Shown: positions 1 to 13,693, numbered from the stretch's first letter. The stretch is DNA of 64,000 bases from Papaver somniferum (GCF_003573695.1 NC_039358.1:158772920-158836919); one strand, 5' to 3'. The notes: generated by a model from the letters alone, not told the origin. Program-made: numbers and translations.

Positions 1-59
1 AAGGAGAAATGAGAGTGTGGGATACAAGTCTATTGCTAGTTTGTTTGTATTTTTTAAAT

Positions 60-420
60 AGTTTTTATCATTTTTTTGTATAATCCAGAAGTACGTATAT
101 GAAATACTGAAATAAAAGTGTTTCAGTACTGTAATTTTATAGATTCATTACTTGTTTTTGACATGCAGTTGATTTTTAGATTATGAATCAGCAGTACATA
201 TATGGAATACTGAAATATACTGCTTTGGTTTTGTTATTCTTTATAGTTTTATTAAAAAAAAAATTGATCCACAAGTATATGTTTATGGAATACTGAAATA
301 CTGAAATAAAAGTGTTCGATTATGTTTTTCATTGACTTATTACTTGTTTTTAACATCCATTTGTTTTTTAGATTATAGATCAGCAGTACATATATGGAAT
401 ACTGAGAAATATGTTGTTTC
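60..420. repeat. imperfect tandem repeat, about 190 bp, two copies
   Basis: The motif AGTAC.TATATG.AATACTG recurs near 88, 191, 273 and 383. The surrounding text (ATTACTTGTTTTTRACAT, then TTTTTAGATTAT.RATCAGC) recurs with it, which gives two diverged copies of a unit of about 190 bp. The stretch is AT-rich and I see no coding signal. It lies upstream of the diacylglycerol kinase gene and may be promoter-distal filler or an old element. Confidence 0.6.
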
Positions 421-1328
421 ACACGTGTTTAGTTGTAGGATATAGTAGTCATTTTCTTGATTTAAAAAATTTTGGACCTTAGGATAAAGATAAAATCCGG
501 TTGGACCCTACTATAAATAACTATATGGGTCTAGGACCAAACAACAAATTTTCCTTTTCACTGTTCAGAATGTTTTCTTTTTTTCACCGTTTCCTATTTC
601 ACCCTTCATATTAAAACGTGCCTGAACAAGATTCCATATAATATTGTACCCAAAAGTGTCAATACTTTTTGTATAATGTTCCTCTTTTTTCTATGATTTC
701 CATCTGTTTTCCCTCCTCCCCACCTTCTAAAAATTAATTCCCAAGGAAATCCAAAGTACGCGATATTTCCATTTATACATCCAGATCGGAAAATAGAATC
801 CTGCAATTTAAAGAAACAACCAAATTCGATTCAATTTAGGAACCTTCAAGAATTCTGTGAGAATACATCGGTAATAATTCCAAGCTCTTGTATATATATA
901 TATATATTTCTTGCAACAAATATTTTCGAATAATTCTAAACTTCTGTATATTGATTTCTTGATCACGAGTTTTTCCGGAGATATACTGTTCAACATATAA
1001 TAATGACAGGATGTTTTACATGGTAAACGTTGATATTTTCTTGTTAAATGTGTTTACAATGAGGAATTTGATGAGAATGCTGTTCCAGCTGCCTAAACTA
1101 TTTCGGTGAGATTTTAGGTTTCTTTTGTTGCATGATTGGAATCATATCTGAAGCATTAATTGTTACTTGAACATGTTTGATCAGAGTTCCTCAATTTAGT
1201 TGTAAATTGTTCACAGTGAAATTTTGGTCAACTGCACAATTTCTTTCAAATCAAATTATTAAGAAGTATTTGGTGACATGTTTTAAGGATAATTTGTGTT
1301 TTGGTTCATCTGCAGTTTGGGATTACAA
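421..1328 (+). other. upstream and 5' UTR region of the diacylglycerol kinase gene
   Basis: No protein-coding gene is supported here. A TTCATCTGCAG acceptor ending at 1315 lies 14 bp before the chosen start codon, so a 5' UTR intron probably ends there and a non-coding first exon lies upstream, possibly around 800-1020. A (TA)n run at 891-907 is the only simple repeat. The transcription start cannot be placed from sequence alone. Confidence 0.45.
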
Positions 1329-4300
1329 ATGGATGACGCTGGGTCTGAATCTCATCATTCGGAGAAGGAGTTCTTCATCCCTAATTACATACTTCTATCG
1401 GATGCCGCGGTTGAGTCTACTTCTTTTGTTCCAGAATGTCCTGTTCTCGTGTTCATTAACTCCAAAAGTGGTGGTCAACTTGGTGGGAATCTTTTGATAA
1501 CATATCGTGGTCTACTCAATAAAAATCAGGTATGTTTTGCAATTTTTGTAGAAGAAATCCTTGATGGTTTGCGACTCCAACTATAAATTGCGCACTTGTA
1601 TTATTTTTCAGGTATTTGATTTGGGGAAAGAGGCTCCTGATAAAGTGCTAAGCAGGATTTACATCAATCTAGAGAGGCTTAAGCTTAGTGGGGACGAATT
1701 TGCTACTGAAATTCAGAAGAGATTGCGGATAATAGTGAGTCTTGTTTGAAACTGTTACATCTGGATGATGGTTATTCTTGCAAATAACTGATTTATAACA
1801 GTATTTTGTAATATTTGTTACTGATTAGGTTGCAGGTGGGGATGGCACAGCCAGTTGGCTTCTTGGAGTAATTTCTGATCTCAAATTATCTCATCCACCT
1901 CCAGTTGCTACTGTACCCTTAGGAACAGGAAACAATCTCCCATTTTCATTCGGCTGGGTAAGAAACAACCTTTGTTTGTTAAGTGATCTTTATATGTATT
2001 ATGAGGTTTTTGGTACGAAGGGTGAAAGTTCCGAATTGTAAACGCACAAAATCAACAAATAGAAGTTGTAACTAAATACTGAAGTTGATTGAAGTCCAGA
2101 AAAACTTAACATACTCAATCTTTGTTTCATTTGGGCTATTTTTCAGGGGAAGAAGAATCCAGGTACAGACCCTCAATCTGTGAGGTCGTTCATGAATAAA
2201 GTCAAAAAAGCAAAAGAGATGAAAATAGACAGGTACTCTATTTATTTTTGTTTCATTTATATTGTTTACATTTTTGTTATCATTGTTTCACACAATATTC
2301 ATTTACGTGCACAGCTACACTTAAGTTTGGCAAGGTTTTCTTAGTTGTAATTGAAATGGAAAGCTTCAGCTTATAATCATTTACCTTTTTTACATAGAGG
2401 TTTCCTCTTTAATACTGATTTATTTCTTTTACTTCCAGTTGGCATATTATCATGAGGATGAGAGTCCCCGAAGAAGGAGCCTGTGATCCAATTGCACCAG
2501 TTCCGGAGTTGGATTTACCTCATTCTATGCACCCATTTCACCGTGTCTCCCGAACAGACTCTCTAAACAAGGTGATTCATTAGTTATGCAGTAACCTTTT
2601 TTGGAATTCCTGATATCTATCTTCGATATCTTGAATGATCTGCCTCTATTCTGAACGTTTTTTGCTGTGAACACCAAGTCATCAAATTTTCTCATGATTT
2701 CTTTTATAATTTGGAATCCATTTGATTTCTTTTATAATTTTGGAATCCGTAAACTGATTTTACTTTGTTTGGTTCTGCTAATTCCGTTGCAAATAGGTGT
2801 GCCCGGTGCACAACAGCCAAAAAAATGAATTACAAGCAACCAGGAGTGAAAAAGCCTATTTTCACTTCTGAAAGGCTTAATCCACAGACACAGCCATAAC
2901 ATGTTACCAAAACTATAGAAGAAAAAAAGATTAATTAGATTTATCCATCTAACTGGAATAACAAATCACTATTCCTCAATCCTGGACTTAAATTTTCATA
3001 TTTGAATGTCTTGCATCAATTGACTTCGATTGTACTTAACACTGCATTTTATGTTTTTTTTTTTTCAGGAAGGTTGTCATACATTTCGTGGGGGATTTTG
3101 GAACTACTTTAGCATGGGTAGGAAATTTCTTCCGTCAAATATCTAAATATGCTATTCTTCGAGGTTAATTGTTATCTTAAAGTGATCCTTTCTATATAAC
3201 CATTTTAGGCAGTTAACAGAAGAGTTTCCCATAACGGGAGGTTTTTTTTATAAACGGAAGCGTAATTTTTATGGTTGGCATGATTTATCAAAGAATGAAA
3301 AAGGAAAACCAACCAATAGTAAAGCAGACCAGAGGGGGATATTAACCTGGCCCTCAAGAAGTGAAAATTAAATTCAAAATCAACTATAAGACATCCTGAC
3401 TAGCTTATATGTTTGCCTCTTTAGTTTTCTCCTATAAGACATCAAATCAGTTAAAATCACGTGTATGGATTTTGTTTATATGCAGGGATGGATGCTCAAG
3501 TATCATATGCATTTCATACAGAGCGGAAATTGCATCCAGAAAAATTCAAGAACCAGTTAGTGAACCAGGTACAACTGTTTTCCTTCCTGTCAGATCATAA
3601 GTTCTTTTTAATGGTCTCAACTTTTTATGCTAATTTAGTAATTCATTAGAATGGGATATTGTGATATTTTTAGTTATCTAAGCTACTGGTAACCTATTTA
3701 TTTAGGTCCCATTTTTCAAGCCTTCTTTTTTTAAAACTAGATGGTTCCCAAGCCATTGCTGTTTTTATGCTGTAAAATGTAGAAAACCTTTAAATGGATG
3801 CATGGAGTCTCTCTACGAGCACTTTTGAAGCGTGATAGTTTGCACTGTTGATGTCATATGCCCAAGCCAAGCACGCATATACTTGGAGCGTGCTTTATAT
3901 GAAAATAAAAAGAAAAAAAGGGGGTCTCACCCCAAATTTAAATATTTTATAGCTAGTGCCAATTGACAACAGACAAAGTTCAACCAACACGCAGAAAATA
4001 GAACTGCCCAAATTTGGAAGAGTCAACTTTACTACTTAACATTGTTATGCCCCGTTGACCTAAATATTGAGTGCCACGAGTTGGTCATGTCTAGATTAGG
4101 ATTTGAATGATTTGTTGTAGTACATATCAAGTCTAAATACTCTACCAATTATCCCTTCCATCCCATATAAAGTTGACTAGATTACTGTTTGACCTGCATG
4201 CTGCGTATAATCATTTTAATACCCTATGATGTAGGGTACGTACTCCTTTCCTTCCCTTTAGTGTAATATCAGCGGTTTAAATATAGTTTCCTCTATCTTG

Positions 4301-6376
4301 CCCAACCTTTTCGTAAACATGTTCAGCACACCATGTGATCTTGTTGGAAACACTGGGTCATCTGTCAGTGTATAGGAAAAGTTACACTCTTAAATTTTGT
4401 CTTCAGGGTACTTATGCAAAGCTTGTTAGTACGCAAGGTTGGTTTCTGGCTTCTCTTATGCATCCTTCTTCCCGGTGAGTCTTTATCCTTGACAGTTATT
4501 ACCACTAACTGTTTCCGTGAGCTCCATATTATGTTGTCATTTCTATTGTAGATATTCTAGAAAATAACAGCTTATTTTAAGCTACATGTATTGTGTAATT
4601 ATAGAATTGATTGCTCGCAATGCATCTGATATCTGCAAGCAAATTTGAGTAGTTGCATTCTCAATGCTGTAGTTTACATTACACAGTCACACAGAGAAAA
4701 AAAGGTTTCCAGTTCAAGAAAGGACTCTAGGAGGCTGAAAAGGAGTTGAAAAACAAATGTTATTATGATTATATTTGAAATCTTAAATACTTTCATATTG
4801 GTACGACTTTCCCGCCAATAAAAAACAAATGTTTCATTTCCTATGCTTGTCCATAAACTTATTGAGAGATAAATCTCCTTTCCTTACCAAACTTAGATGG
4901 TGTTGTTGCATCACTACTGCCGTTGCTGCATTTAGCCATTTACTTCTGCCATCATGGGGGAAGTATGGTAGAATTCAGCAAGTCCTTAGCTTAACTAATG
5001 AGATCTAGGGCAGAAGCTCATGTAAACTGTATTCTCGATTCATATACTTATCAAAACTAATGATTTTCGTATTGGCATTTCCTTATACAATCAAGAAAAT
5101 AACCTACAAAACCCCTAATACTATGTAGGTACAATCTCTAGGCAACGTCCCAAAACTTTTCAACTCTAAAAAAATACTTCTAGGTGTTTTCAAAATTACC
5201 CTAAGTATTAAAAACGAATTTGGCAGATGGTTACTTTTGATAAAAGAACAATAAGAAATATCTTTACCGTAATTCATAATTCATTTTGCATCAGGCTTCT
5301 GTGATGTTGTATTATCAGAAACATCAGGTTGTTAGACCGATTCTATGTTATGCATCATCTAATTTGTGTTACTTTTCACTTAAGTGGTTTAGTTTTTATT
5401 CAGGAACATCGCGCAGCTCGCAAAGTTTAAGGTCATGAAAAGGCCAGGTCATTGGGAAGATCTCGAAGTACCTAGCAGGTAAAGTCACTGCATCAGTTTT
5501 GTTTGTTCTGTGGAGCTTGTTTGCATATTATCTCCTTTGATCGTTGTTGCTGCTTTTTCATTCTTACGGACTTTTTCTGTCCTCATCATAAATGCAGTAT
5601 CAGGTCAATAATCTGTCTCAACTTGCCTAGCTTTTCTGGTGGTTTAAATCCTTGGGGTACACCAAATCAGAAGAAATCACGAGATGTGAGTTTTTTCTGC
5701 AGCATTAATCTTCCACATGTTTTCGAGTAGGAGAATTGATTTCATCTGAATTATTGATGTATGGTTTCAACTTCTTTTTGCTAAAGAAATGCCTGACAAA
5801 CTTCTTTTCATTTGCTTGATCTGCAGAGAGATTTGACTGCACCCTATGTGGATGATGGTCTTATTGAGGTAGTGGGTTTCAGAGATGCTTGGCATGGGCT
5901 TGTATTGCTGGCTCCAAAAGGACATGGGACTCGTCTCGCTCAGGTTGAAAAACTTCTTATATATTTTATATTCTCACTACTGGCTTTCCTATCAATGGAG
6001 TTGATGGGAACAAATTATCATAGAGAACCTGCTAAGAATTTTCTTGATGTAGGCACACCGAATCCGATTCGAGTTTCACAAAGGTGCAGCTGACAGCACT
6101 TACATGAGAATTGATGGGGAACCATGGAAACAGCCCCTCCCGGTCGACGATGACACTGTCGTGGTTGAAATCTCTCACCTAGGTCAAGTAAACATGCTTG
6201 CAGCCCCAGGTTGCATATCTAAAAGTGTCTATGATCCATCTTCTCCTAGTCATCGTCAACAAGATGATGATAGCTCTGGTGAACTAGACGAGGAAGAATC
6301 AGAAGAAAGGAGGAAGTTTGGGGCAGCAGAAACGTTTAAACTCCCTGCAGACGTTGACATTAGTCAGCTGAGTTAA
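1329..6376 (+). CDS. DGK: diacylglycerol kinase, plant cluster II type (12 coding exons)
   Basis: The enzyme phosphorylates diacylglycerol to phosphatidic acid in membrane lipid signalling. Coding exons are 1329-1529, 1612-1734, 1829-1957, 2147-2232, 2439-2571, 3069-3117, 3486-3568, 4407-4474, 5404-5478, 5598-5685, 5827-5943 and 6053-6376. All introns are GT-AG and phases close exactly, giving 491 aa. The catalytic domain shows [13 protein letters not shown] (residues 41-53), the nucleotide-binding GGDGT (111-115) and PLGTGNN (138-144). The accessory domain follows, including [18 protein letters not shown] encoded by exons 6 and 7. The tail is acidic (LDEEESEE). There is no N-terminal C1 zinc-finger pair or membrane segment, which fits the small cluster II kinases (DGK3/4/7 in Arabidopsis, about 490 aa) rather than cluster I. 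The start was chosen as the first ATG after the acceptor at 1315. I see no frameshift, premature stop or missing key residue. Confidence 0.95.
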
Positions 6377-6967
6377 TCTGGTGGACTGAATTCCCTTTCT
6401 AACAGCTTTATTGCTTGTTCATCCTTCATATTTTGTTGTGGTTCTCATTCGTACCGGTAACTGTTAGGATGTAAATATGGTGGTGATTGTCCAGGGCCAC
6501 ACATTGTAGTTCTTTTGGGATGTTCTATCGTGATATGGATTATTTTGGAAATCTATAATTTCAATTCCAATTATCAGAACTACATATTCAATTGCACAGC
6601 TATAGAGATATGGGTGGAAAATCCTTTCTTTCTTCCTTTCAAGATTCGACTTGTTTGCTAACACTCGACTCCTGCGCAGGAGGAAATATGCATTATTGAA
6701 TTTCAGGTGCAACAATATGTAAAACTCAGTACTGAAATTTGGCTCATTATGGATTGTTTTTGTATACATGTATGCATCTTCCATATACAAACATCCCTAG
6801 ATACATTTGAAGCAAATAAGCATTAGTTGACTGAAAAAATAAGCCGGGACCTTGTTCTGTCCACTTCGCGTGAGAAAATGTATCCGAAGTTTTTGGGTCT
6901 GATTGCAAGAAAAAATGTGAGTCAATGTGAACGTTCTTGGACAGTCATGCACGAGAGGTTGCTAACT
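6377..6967. other. convergent intergenic spacer
   Basis: This 591-bp spacer lies between the stop codons of the two convergent genes, so it should hold both 3' UTRs and both polyadenylation regions. I see no separate gene, inverted-repeat element or RNA gene. The small open frames in it lack recognisable content. Confidence 0.6.
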
Positions 6968-9027
6968 TTACAGGCCTACAGATTGAAAATCTCCTAAGCA
7001 TTTGGAAATAGCCTCACTAGCTTTCTGAGGTTCTGACCTTTCTTCTCTTTTCTTCTTTTCTCTGAAAACCATAAACAAAACATGTAAGAACCTAATATTC
7101 TGTTAATAATGGGTGATTTTACTGATCCATTTCAGACTAGGATAAAATCAATTTGATATTTGCTACATGTAAGAACTGGCCTGTGGTCTTCATAAAAGAT
7201 GAATGACAGTAGGACTATAACTACCGGTCAAAAACACTAAAATATCTTAGAAAATAAAAATGAAGAGATTAAGTTTGAGCGGAAATGATCGTGTACCTTG
7301 CGACAAACTCCTTCAACAGTTCCTTCGATTGAACCAACTTGGAAAGCAGGTTACGGTATACATCAAGGTCTCTATCCACACTTCTCTTGTCTATGTTTAA
7401 GGCAGCACAAAGCTATGGATAGCAAACAACAAAAGGATGTAAAATCATGATCTGAAAAGTCAGTATTAGCAAATTCCAAACCATGCATTCCAAATTTGAG
7501 AACTTCCAACAATTAAAAATATAATTATGGGACATGAGACCAGTATGATGCATTTCGTTTGGGCGAGTATAAATTTATCACCAATCCAATACAGCTAGTT
7601 ATACTTAGCTGAAAAAGAACTGATTTCCCTCAGTGGGAAAGAAATAGTATCAAGGCAGTGCAAGCTTCTTCTCAAAGAAGAAAGAAAGAAAAAAATACGC
7701 ATAAAGCTTGCAGAAACCAGAAATAATTTCAAAGTACAAATAACGAGGAGTATAGAAGAAGAGAGTATAAGGCAAGAGAACGAACCTTTTCTAAGACAGC
7801 AGGCTCGGTTGCATTTGATAACTCAAGAATACGAAATAATCCAACCGCAAAGAAACGGCTATAGCTAAAATTTCCTTTACTCGCAGCCCGTTCTGAAATG
7901 TCTTTCAAGAGTCCCTCAACTTCCCCCTCTTTAGATGAAAACTCAGTCAAAGAACTTGCGTTCTGAGTACGGGCCCATTCTTCCAACTTTTGTGCATCCT
8001 TTCTGTGGAGAATGCAACAAGCAAGCTAAAGGTACATTATCTTCTAGAACACGTATTTGAAAGAATTTACAAATTTTCACCTAAAGAATTTTTTCTAGAG
8101 GTTTCTCTGAACCATTGGATACTTGTGACAGAAGTCACATGACATTCTTTAAGTTTTAGATCATGCTCATATAGGAAATGCAATCTAAGTTCTTCTGAAA
8201 AATATTGTACTGTAACTTGGTACTCAGTGCAACTCGGGGTCAAAATTAAACCAAAAAAAAAAAAAAGTATTACTAGCCAGACCTGTATACTTCAGGATCT
8301 TCCTTTAGAGCTTCAATGTAAGCTTTGAAAATTGTTTCTCGCTCCTCATCACTTTGATAACCGTCCATGAGTCTATCGTACACAGTGACAAATCCAAGAG
8401 CAAATACAGGATCATATCGATATGAATTCTTATATCTTGTCAGATGCTGTTGAACAATCAGTTCCTGCAACACAGTGTTGTATATACTAGGAATTGGTCG
8501 CTTGTACGCCTTAAGGAAATTCAATTTTGTTTCAGCTACAGTCGGCGGAATGTCTTAATCAACAAATTCAAATTCAATTAGTACAAATTGGCTAACAGTT
8601 CACATTTCTTCTCAATTTCATTCACATAAATATATATTTCTAGACTATGTTCTGTCTCAATTTCATTCACATAAATATATATTTCTAGACTATGTAGAAC
8701 AGTTTAATTTCAGATCAATGGCAAGATTATAAGTAGTATTATAATCAGATTCCATCAAGTAATCAAATCAGAGTTCACTGTACAGGTTTATCAAGTAATC
8801 AAATACGAACTTGAATTGAAGTAATGTAGTAATTTACCTGTTCCGGAAGTCATACACTGAATACCCATCCGAGAGCTTGAAGAATTTGTGGTTCTGATAT
8901 TGATTGAGTTGGGCTGAAACCTAAACCCATCGGAATTGGAATTAAAAGCTTGATTAGATGAAAATGAATTCCTCTTCTTTGAAGCTTGTACTAATGAAGT
9001 GAAAGATAGGGAAGAAATTGACGCCAT
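6968..9027 (-). CDS. THF1: THYLAKOID FORMATION 1 (Psb29-type) plastid protein, 5 exons
   Basis: THF1/Psb29 is a nuclear-encoded chloroplast protein needed for thylakoid vesicle formation and photosystem II dynamics; the Arabidopsis protein is 300 aa. Exons on the - strand are 9027-8838, 8553-8283, 8002-7786, 7412-7297 and 7061-6968. Splice phases close exactly and give 295 aa. Residues 1 to about 60 are Ser-, Asn- and Arg-rich and acid-poor, as in a transit peptide. The conserved core starts with FLKAYKRPIPSIYNTVLQEL and continues with YRYDPVFALGFVTVYD, AQKLEEWAR and FSYSRFFAVGLFR, then NIDKRSVDRDLDVYRNLLSKLV, a Lys/Glu-rich coiled-coil-like stretch and the end motif ISKCLGD. MASISSL was chosen as start because upstream in-frame codons are low-complexity and do not look like a transit peptide. 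No defect is visible. Confidence 0.96.
8610..8695. repeat. 41-bp tandem duplication in THF1 intron 1
   Basis: Two identical 41-bp copies (8610-8650 and 8655-8695) beginning TCTCAATTTCATTCACATAA are separated by 4 bp. They lie inside the first intron of THF1 and do not touch a splice site. Confidence 0.9.
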
Positions 9028-9305
9028 TGAGGAAGTTCCTGAAAGGGCAGAAATCGAAAAAGGATTTGTTAGGGTTTTCAGAAGTTTAAGGTTTGCATTT
9101 TCATTGAAGGAAGAGAGGAAAAAAAAGAAAAACGACCGCTGGAACGCAATGGAGCACACAATCTCTAACGATTTATGGGCTTATCCGGTTTTACGAAAAT
9201 AATCGTGATCTTTAAATTTGACCACTACACCACTAACACGTGTCACCGTTAGGACCTCTTTGTTTTCCGTTTTCGTACACGGATGACTTTTGTGGAGAAG
9301 TATAA
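9028..9305 (-). promoter_or_regulatory. THF1 upstream region
   Basis: This is the stretch just upstream of the THF1 start codon, carrying the 5' UTR and proximal promoter by position. I cannot place a TATA box or start site with confidence. A short + strand open frame here is the complement of the THF1 leader and is not a gene. Confidence 0.5.
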
Positions 9306-9601
9306 GAACATCTCCGATGCTAGGGGTGAAGGTATAAGCATGACATGACTTCCATTTCATAGGAAAGGGTAAAGGAGAAAGTCATATCTTTACTTTCTCC
9401 ATGATCCAAGGTCTTTTGACACATCATTAATTCTTTATTTCAAAATTAATTTGTCTTTAAGTTCTAGGGTAATAATACCTTGGCATTGGAGAGAAAGTAT
9501 AACTTTAAATTTTTTTAGCCACATAAGAATGATCCACAACAAAAAGGTATTAATATGACCCTCACCTAGGATTACCTTCACCCATAACATTGGAAATGCT
9601 C
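9306..9601. mobile_element. PIF/Harbinger-like MITE, 296 bp
   Basis: Terminal inverted repeats start GAACATCTCCGATGCTAGG on the left and GAGCATTTCCAATGTTATGG when the right end is read on the other strand; similarity continues inward through GGTGAAGGTA. The flanks are TAA (9303-9305 and 9602-9604), the 3-bp target duplication typical of PIF/Harbinger. There is no coding capacity. It sits about 280 bp upstream of the THF1 start codon. Confidence 0.75.
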
Positions 9602-9745
9602 TAACCTGCCTAGCGAGTGATGCGCAATGATGTAGCAACATTGTAGTCAGTGACATAGCAAATGAAGCTACATTATCTAACTATGAACGGACGTGAAAGT
9701 CAAAACAAAAAAGTCAGCTGGCATATGGAACATTATGGGATAGTG

Positions 9746-12700
9746 TTTTTTTTTGATGCAAACCAAACATATATTAATAAAGCAAATTACAAATAACTTA
9801 TATTGGCATACAGTTGATCTTTCCTGATTTCCTCCATAACGATATCAGAGATAATACAGTGATATTCAAAAGAGTGCCCACTAATTCTAGCTTTGTTCGC
9901 AATTACATGCGCAACATTGTTTGCCTGCCTTTTTACATAATTAATTTTACACCAAGAAAAGTTAGATAGTAGATGCCTTATTTCATTTACAAATCCTTCA
10001 TTCATCCAGTGTACTGAAGGTTTGGCATATTTTACCGAGTTTGTGACATTTAGACAGTCACCTTCAAAAGTTACTTTTTCAGACCCTTTTATGTTGCCCA
10101 ATTGATAGCTTCTTTAAATGCTAGGCATTCCGCATGCTCTGGATCTATTCCTCCATGGAAGAATCGCCCTCTGATGCCTTCACAGAATCCTGTAGAGTTA
10201 CGAAGGATTAAGCCCATTCCAACATAAGAAGTATCATGATCAAATGAAGCATCAATATTCAGTTTCAGTTCATCAGGAGCAGGTGGAGACCAGTAAGTTG
10301 AACTTTGTTGCTGTTGTGCTGTTCAGTACAAATTTCAACATGTTTTTAATAGAAAATATTGTTGAATAAAGATTTTGATTTTTATTCTCAAATTCTTTCA
10401 GACATCTACTTTTCCACAGGAACCAAGCTGTGATCATTGCCATTGAGATCCATTTAGAAGAATCATGTACGCTTTCAGTTCATTGAGGTTGGAACCAAGA
10501 TAGTATCCAGTCTTTAACTTGAATGCATTGTGCTTGTAAGGATGAAACATTGACATGCATACCTAACCAGACAAATCTTGAGTAATCACAATCAATAAGG
10601 AGGTGATTTAAAGATTCTTCAGCCTTCATGCATCTAGAACAAGTTGGGACAATTTCATTTTTATATTTATGTAAATTCACCTTAGTGGGAACTATATCCT
10701 TAATGCATTTCCATATAAAAATCTTCACCTTATGTGGAACATTCATTTTCCACATCTGTTTCCAGACTGTCTTAGGTATGTCATTATTTCGGTTTGCCGT
10801 AGAAACTTGAGATTGTCTTACAAGCTCTTTATATGTGGATTTGACTGTGAATTCTCCTGATCTACTTGGTTCCTAAATCAGCTTGTCAGTTCCAAACTGC
10901 ACTAAGTGCATATTTAGAATGAGATTAGCTGTTTCTGTTGGAAAAACATTTCGAATCAATTCATAATTCCATCTTCTTGGATTTTGAAGCATAAGATCAG
11001 AAACATGAACAATTCTAACAGAATCAGAGTAGTTATCCTTTGGAACTGGTGGAGTATCTAAGCCTCTAACCCACTTATCATACCAGACCAAAACTTTTGT
11101 TCCGCATCTGACTCCCACCTATGAAATTGTCTAACATAATTTAGACCAATCTCTAAACCCTTCCAAATCCAAGAAGAATTTTTATGGGTTTCCTGTAAAT
11201 ATAGAAAGTGACAGTAGGGAGAATATTTAGCCCTCATTAACTGAGTCCATGGCTTGTCCTCTTCTGTACACATTCTCCATGTTAATTTAGTGATAAGAGC
11301 ATTGTTATACAACTCTAAATTTCTAAAATCTAGACCTCCTTCTTCTTTAGGATAACAAAGTGAGTTCCATGAAATGGGACTGTAACCTTTATTTTTTGTG
11401 CGACCCCACCAAAAATTTCTCTGAATTAAATCTAATTTAGTAATAACATTTTTTGGTAGCTTGAAATTACTCATGTAATGTGCTGGTATTGAGTTGAGAA
11501 CTGATTTAACCAGAGTTGTTCTAGCTGCTTGATTTAGAGTTTTTGAACACCAACCTTGTAATACATGTTCATAAGAATCTTTGATAGAATAAAAAGAGCT
11601 AGTTTTAGATTTACCAAATAATATTGGAAGACCCAAATATTTATCAGAAGAACTAAGTTGTTTAACCCCCAGCTCTTTTTAAATAAAATCCTTCTGTTCT
11701 GTTGATATATCACCCGAAATAAATGCAGAAGATTTATTGAATTTAATCATTTCTCCAGACACTTCACTGAAGTTTTGTAAAATGTATTTTACTTTATTAA
11801 GACTCTCCTTTTCATCCTGAAAGAATAACATACAATCATCTGCAAACAACAGATGATTGATAGTTATCGAATCTTTAACAACTTGGATACCTTTTAGTTT
11901 ACCCAGATTTTCAGCATGCATTAAAGACCTAGTGAGATATTCCATTGAGATGATGAATGGGTAGGGAGATAAAGGATCCCCATGCCTAAGACCACAAGAA
12001 GGGGTATAAGGTTTACACATGCTGCCATTAAGAAGAACTGAAACTGAAGTTGTCGAGACACATTGCTGGATTATGATTCTCCAATCCTCACAGAAACCCA
12101 AAGATAATAACATCCTATCAATAAAAGACCACTCTACCCTGTCAAAGGCTTTCGACATGTCTAACTTAAGAGCCACTTGACCTTGTTTCTTCTTATATTT
12201 CTTCATAGAGTGAATCATCTCATGAGCCACAACAATATTATCATTTATATACCTATTTGGTACATATGCTGCTTGTGTGGGTGAGATGATTCTATCCATC
12301 ATTGGTTTCATTCTGGTTACAAGGAGTTTGGAAATAATTTATAGATGATATTGCAAATCCCAATGGGTCTGTAGTCCCCAGGAGTTGAAGGATGATGAGT
12401 TTTTGGGATAAGGCAGGTGGTAGTTTGGTTAATATGTGTTGGTAACCGCTTAGTTTGAAAGAAAGTCTGAACTAAATTACCTACATCAATGCCAACAATT
12501 GACCATTGTGTTTGGTAAAAACCTTCCAGAAAACCATCCGGGCCTAGTGCATTCCAGCTAGGAATAGTTTTCAGCACACTATATATTTCCTCTACTGAAG
12601 GAATGGAAATCAAGACTTGATTTTCCTCCTCTGTAATAACAGGGTGAATAATATCAAAGGAATCATGCTTGAAGACTGGATTATTAGAAGTTGAAATAGT

Positions 12701-13693
12701 AGCACAATGACAGGTAAGAAGGTATCAAGATCTTCTTGTGTATGATTCCACCGGCCATTAGAATCTCTTAAAGCAGAAATGTGATTTCTAGCCCTTCTCC
12801 TATTTGCTTTAGTATGAAAGTAGGCCGTATTGTTATCTACGTAATCCAATGATTTCCAGATCTTTGATGCCAGAAATCAGCTTCAATTCTTTTCCAATAG
12901 TCGAGTATAGTGAGACTAATTTCATTAGGAACATTATCACTATAAGGCAAAGCTTGCAACTGAGAAAGATATTGATGCAGTTGTTGGACTTGAACATTAA
13001 TTCTACCAAAATGTTGTCTATTCCATTTTGATAAATTTCTTCTTACTTTGGCAAGCTTAGAATTAATTTTTACATTAGTATCTGGAGTATTCCAAGTATC
13101 TGCAATTAATTCTGAGCAAGAAGAGTCCAATAACCAGCATCTGTAAAATTTCCATGCATTCTTAGGTTTAACATTACTAGCTTCATTAATAAGAAGAAGA
13201 TGGCAATGGTCTGAACCCAAGAATGGAAGATGTAAAATTTTTGAATTAGGATAATAACCCAATGAGAGTTTTGAAGGACCATGTCTATCCTAGCTCTTTT
13301 ATAACCCTTTACATTTGTTCTGTTTGACCAGGTATGCTTAGATCCTATGTATCCCATATCCATCAAACCCATGTTATTGATAACACCACAAACCCAGTTA
13401 TCTAGAGAGTTTCTACTTGTTGAAGCCTCTAGATTATTTAGGTGAACATTAAGATCACCCATGACAATCCATGGTTGAAACACATTATAACTAAGATCTC
13501 TTAGAAGTTCCCATTGTTTTTGCTTCAACTCATAATATGTTGAACCATAAACACATGAGAGAAGCCATTCCTGTTTTGAGGCATTAGTTGATACAAGCAA
13601 ATGAATCATATTGTATTTGCTGCAAGCAATATCACATAGAAATCCCTTTTTCCATAGTAATACTATACCTCCAGAAATACCAAATGAGCTAAC
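9746..13693 (-). pseudogene. LINE ORF2: endonuclease, reverse transcriptase, zf-RVT, RNase H (broken)
   Basis: Read on the - strand, the rest of an endonuclease domain comes first (about 13690-12840, with GDLNVHLNN and GSKHTWSN). A reverse transcriptase follows (about 12613-11640, with DMSKAFDRVEW, GLRHGDPLSPYPF and the catalytic core HLLFADD). A zinc-binding zf-RVT domain lies at 10755-10480 (WKMNVPHKVKIFIWK, CSRCMKAEESLNHLLIDC) and an RNase H of the RVT_3 type at about 10250-9787, ending near KRQANNVAHVIANKA. This domain order is that of plant L1 LINEs. Several frameshifts and stops divide it, so it cannot make a full protein. It ends in the 3' poly(A) (T run 9746-9754). The 11885-13693 part is repeated at 35763-37576. 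Confidence 0.92.

Noticed and set aside
606..996. Two - strand open frames upstream of the diacylglycerol kinase
   Set aside because: They are short, low-complexity, without domain signal, and probably lie in the promoter or 5' UTR of the + strand gene.
1177..1497. 106-aa + strand frame overlapping the first kinase exon
   Set aside because: It is a shifted frame over the real exon 1329-1529; the kinase frame carries the conserved motifs and correct splice phases.
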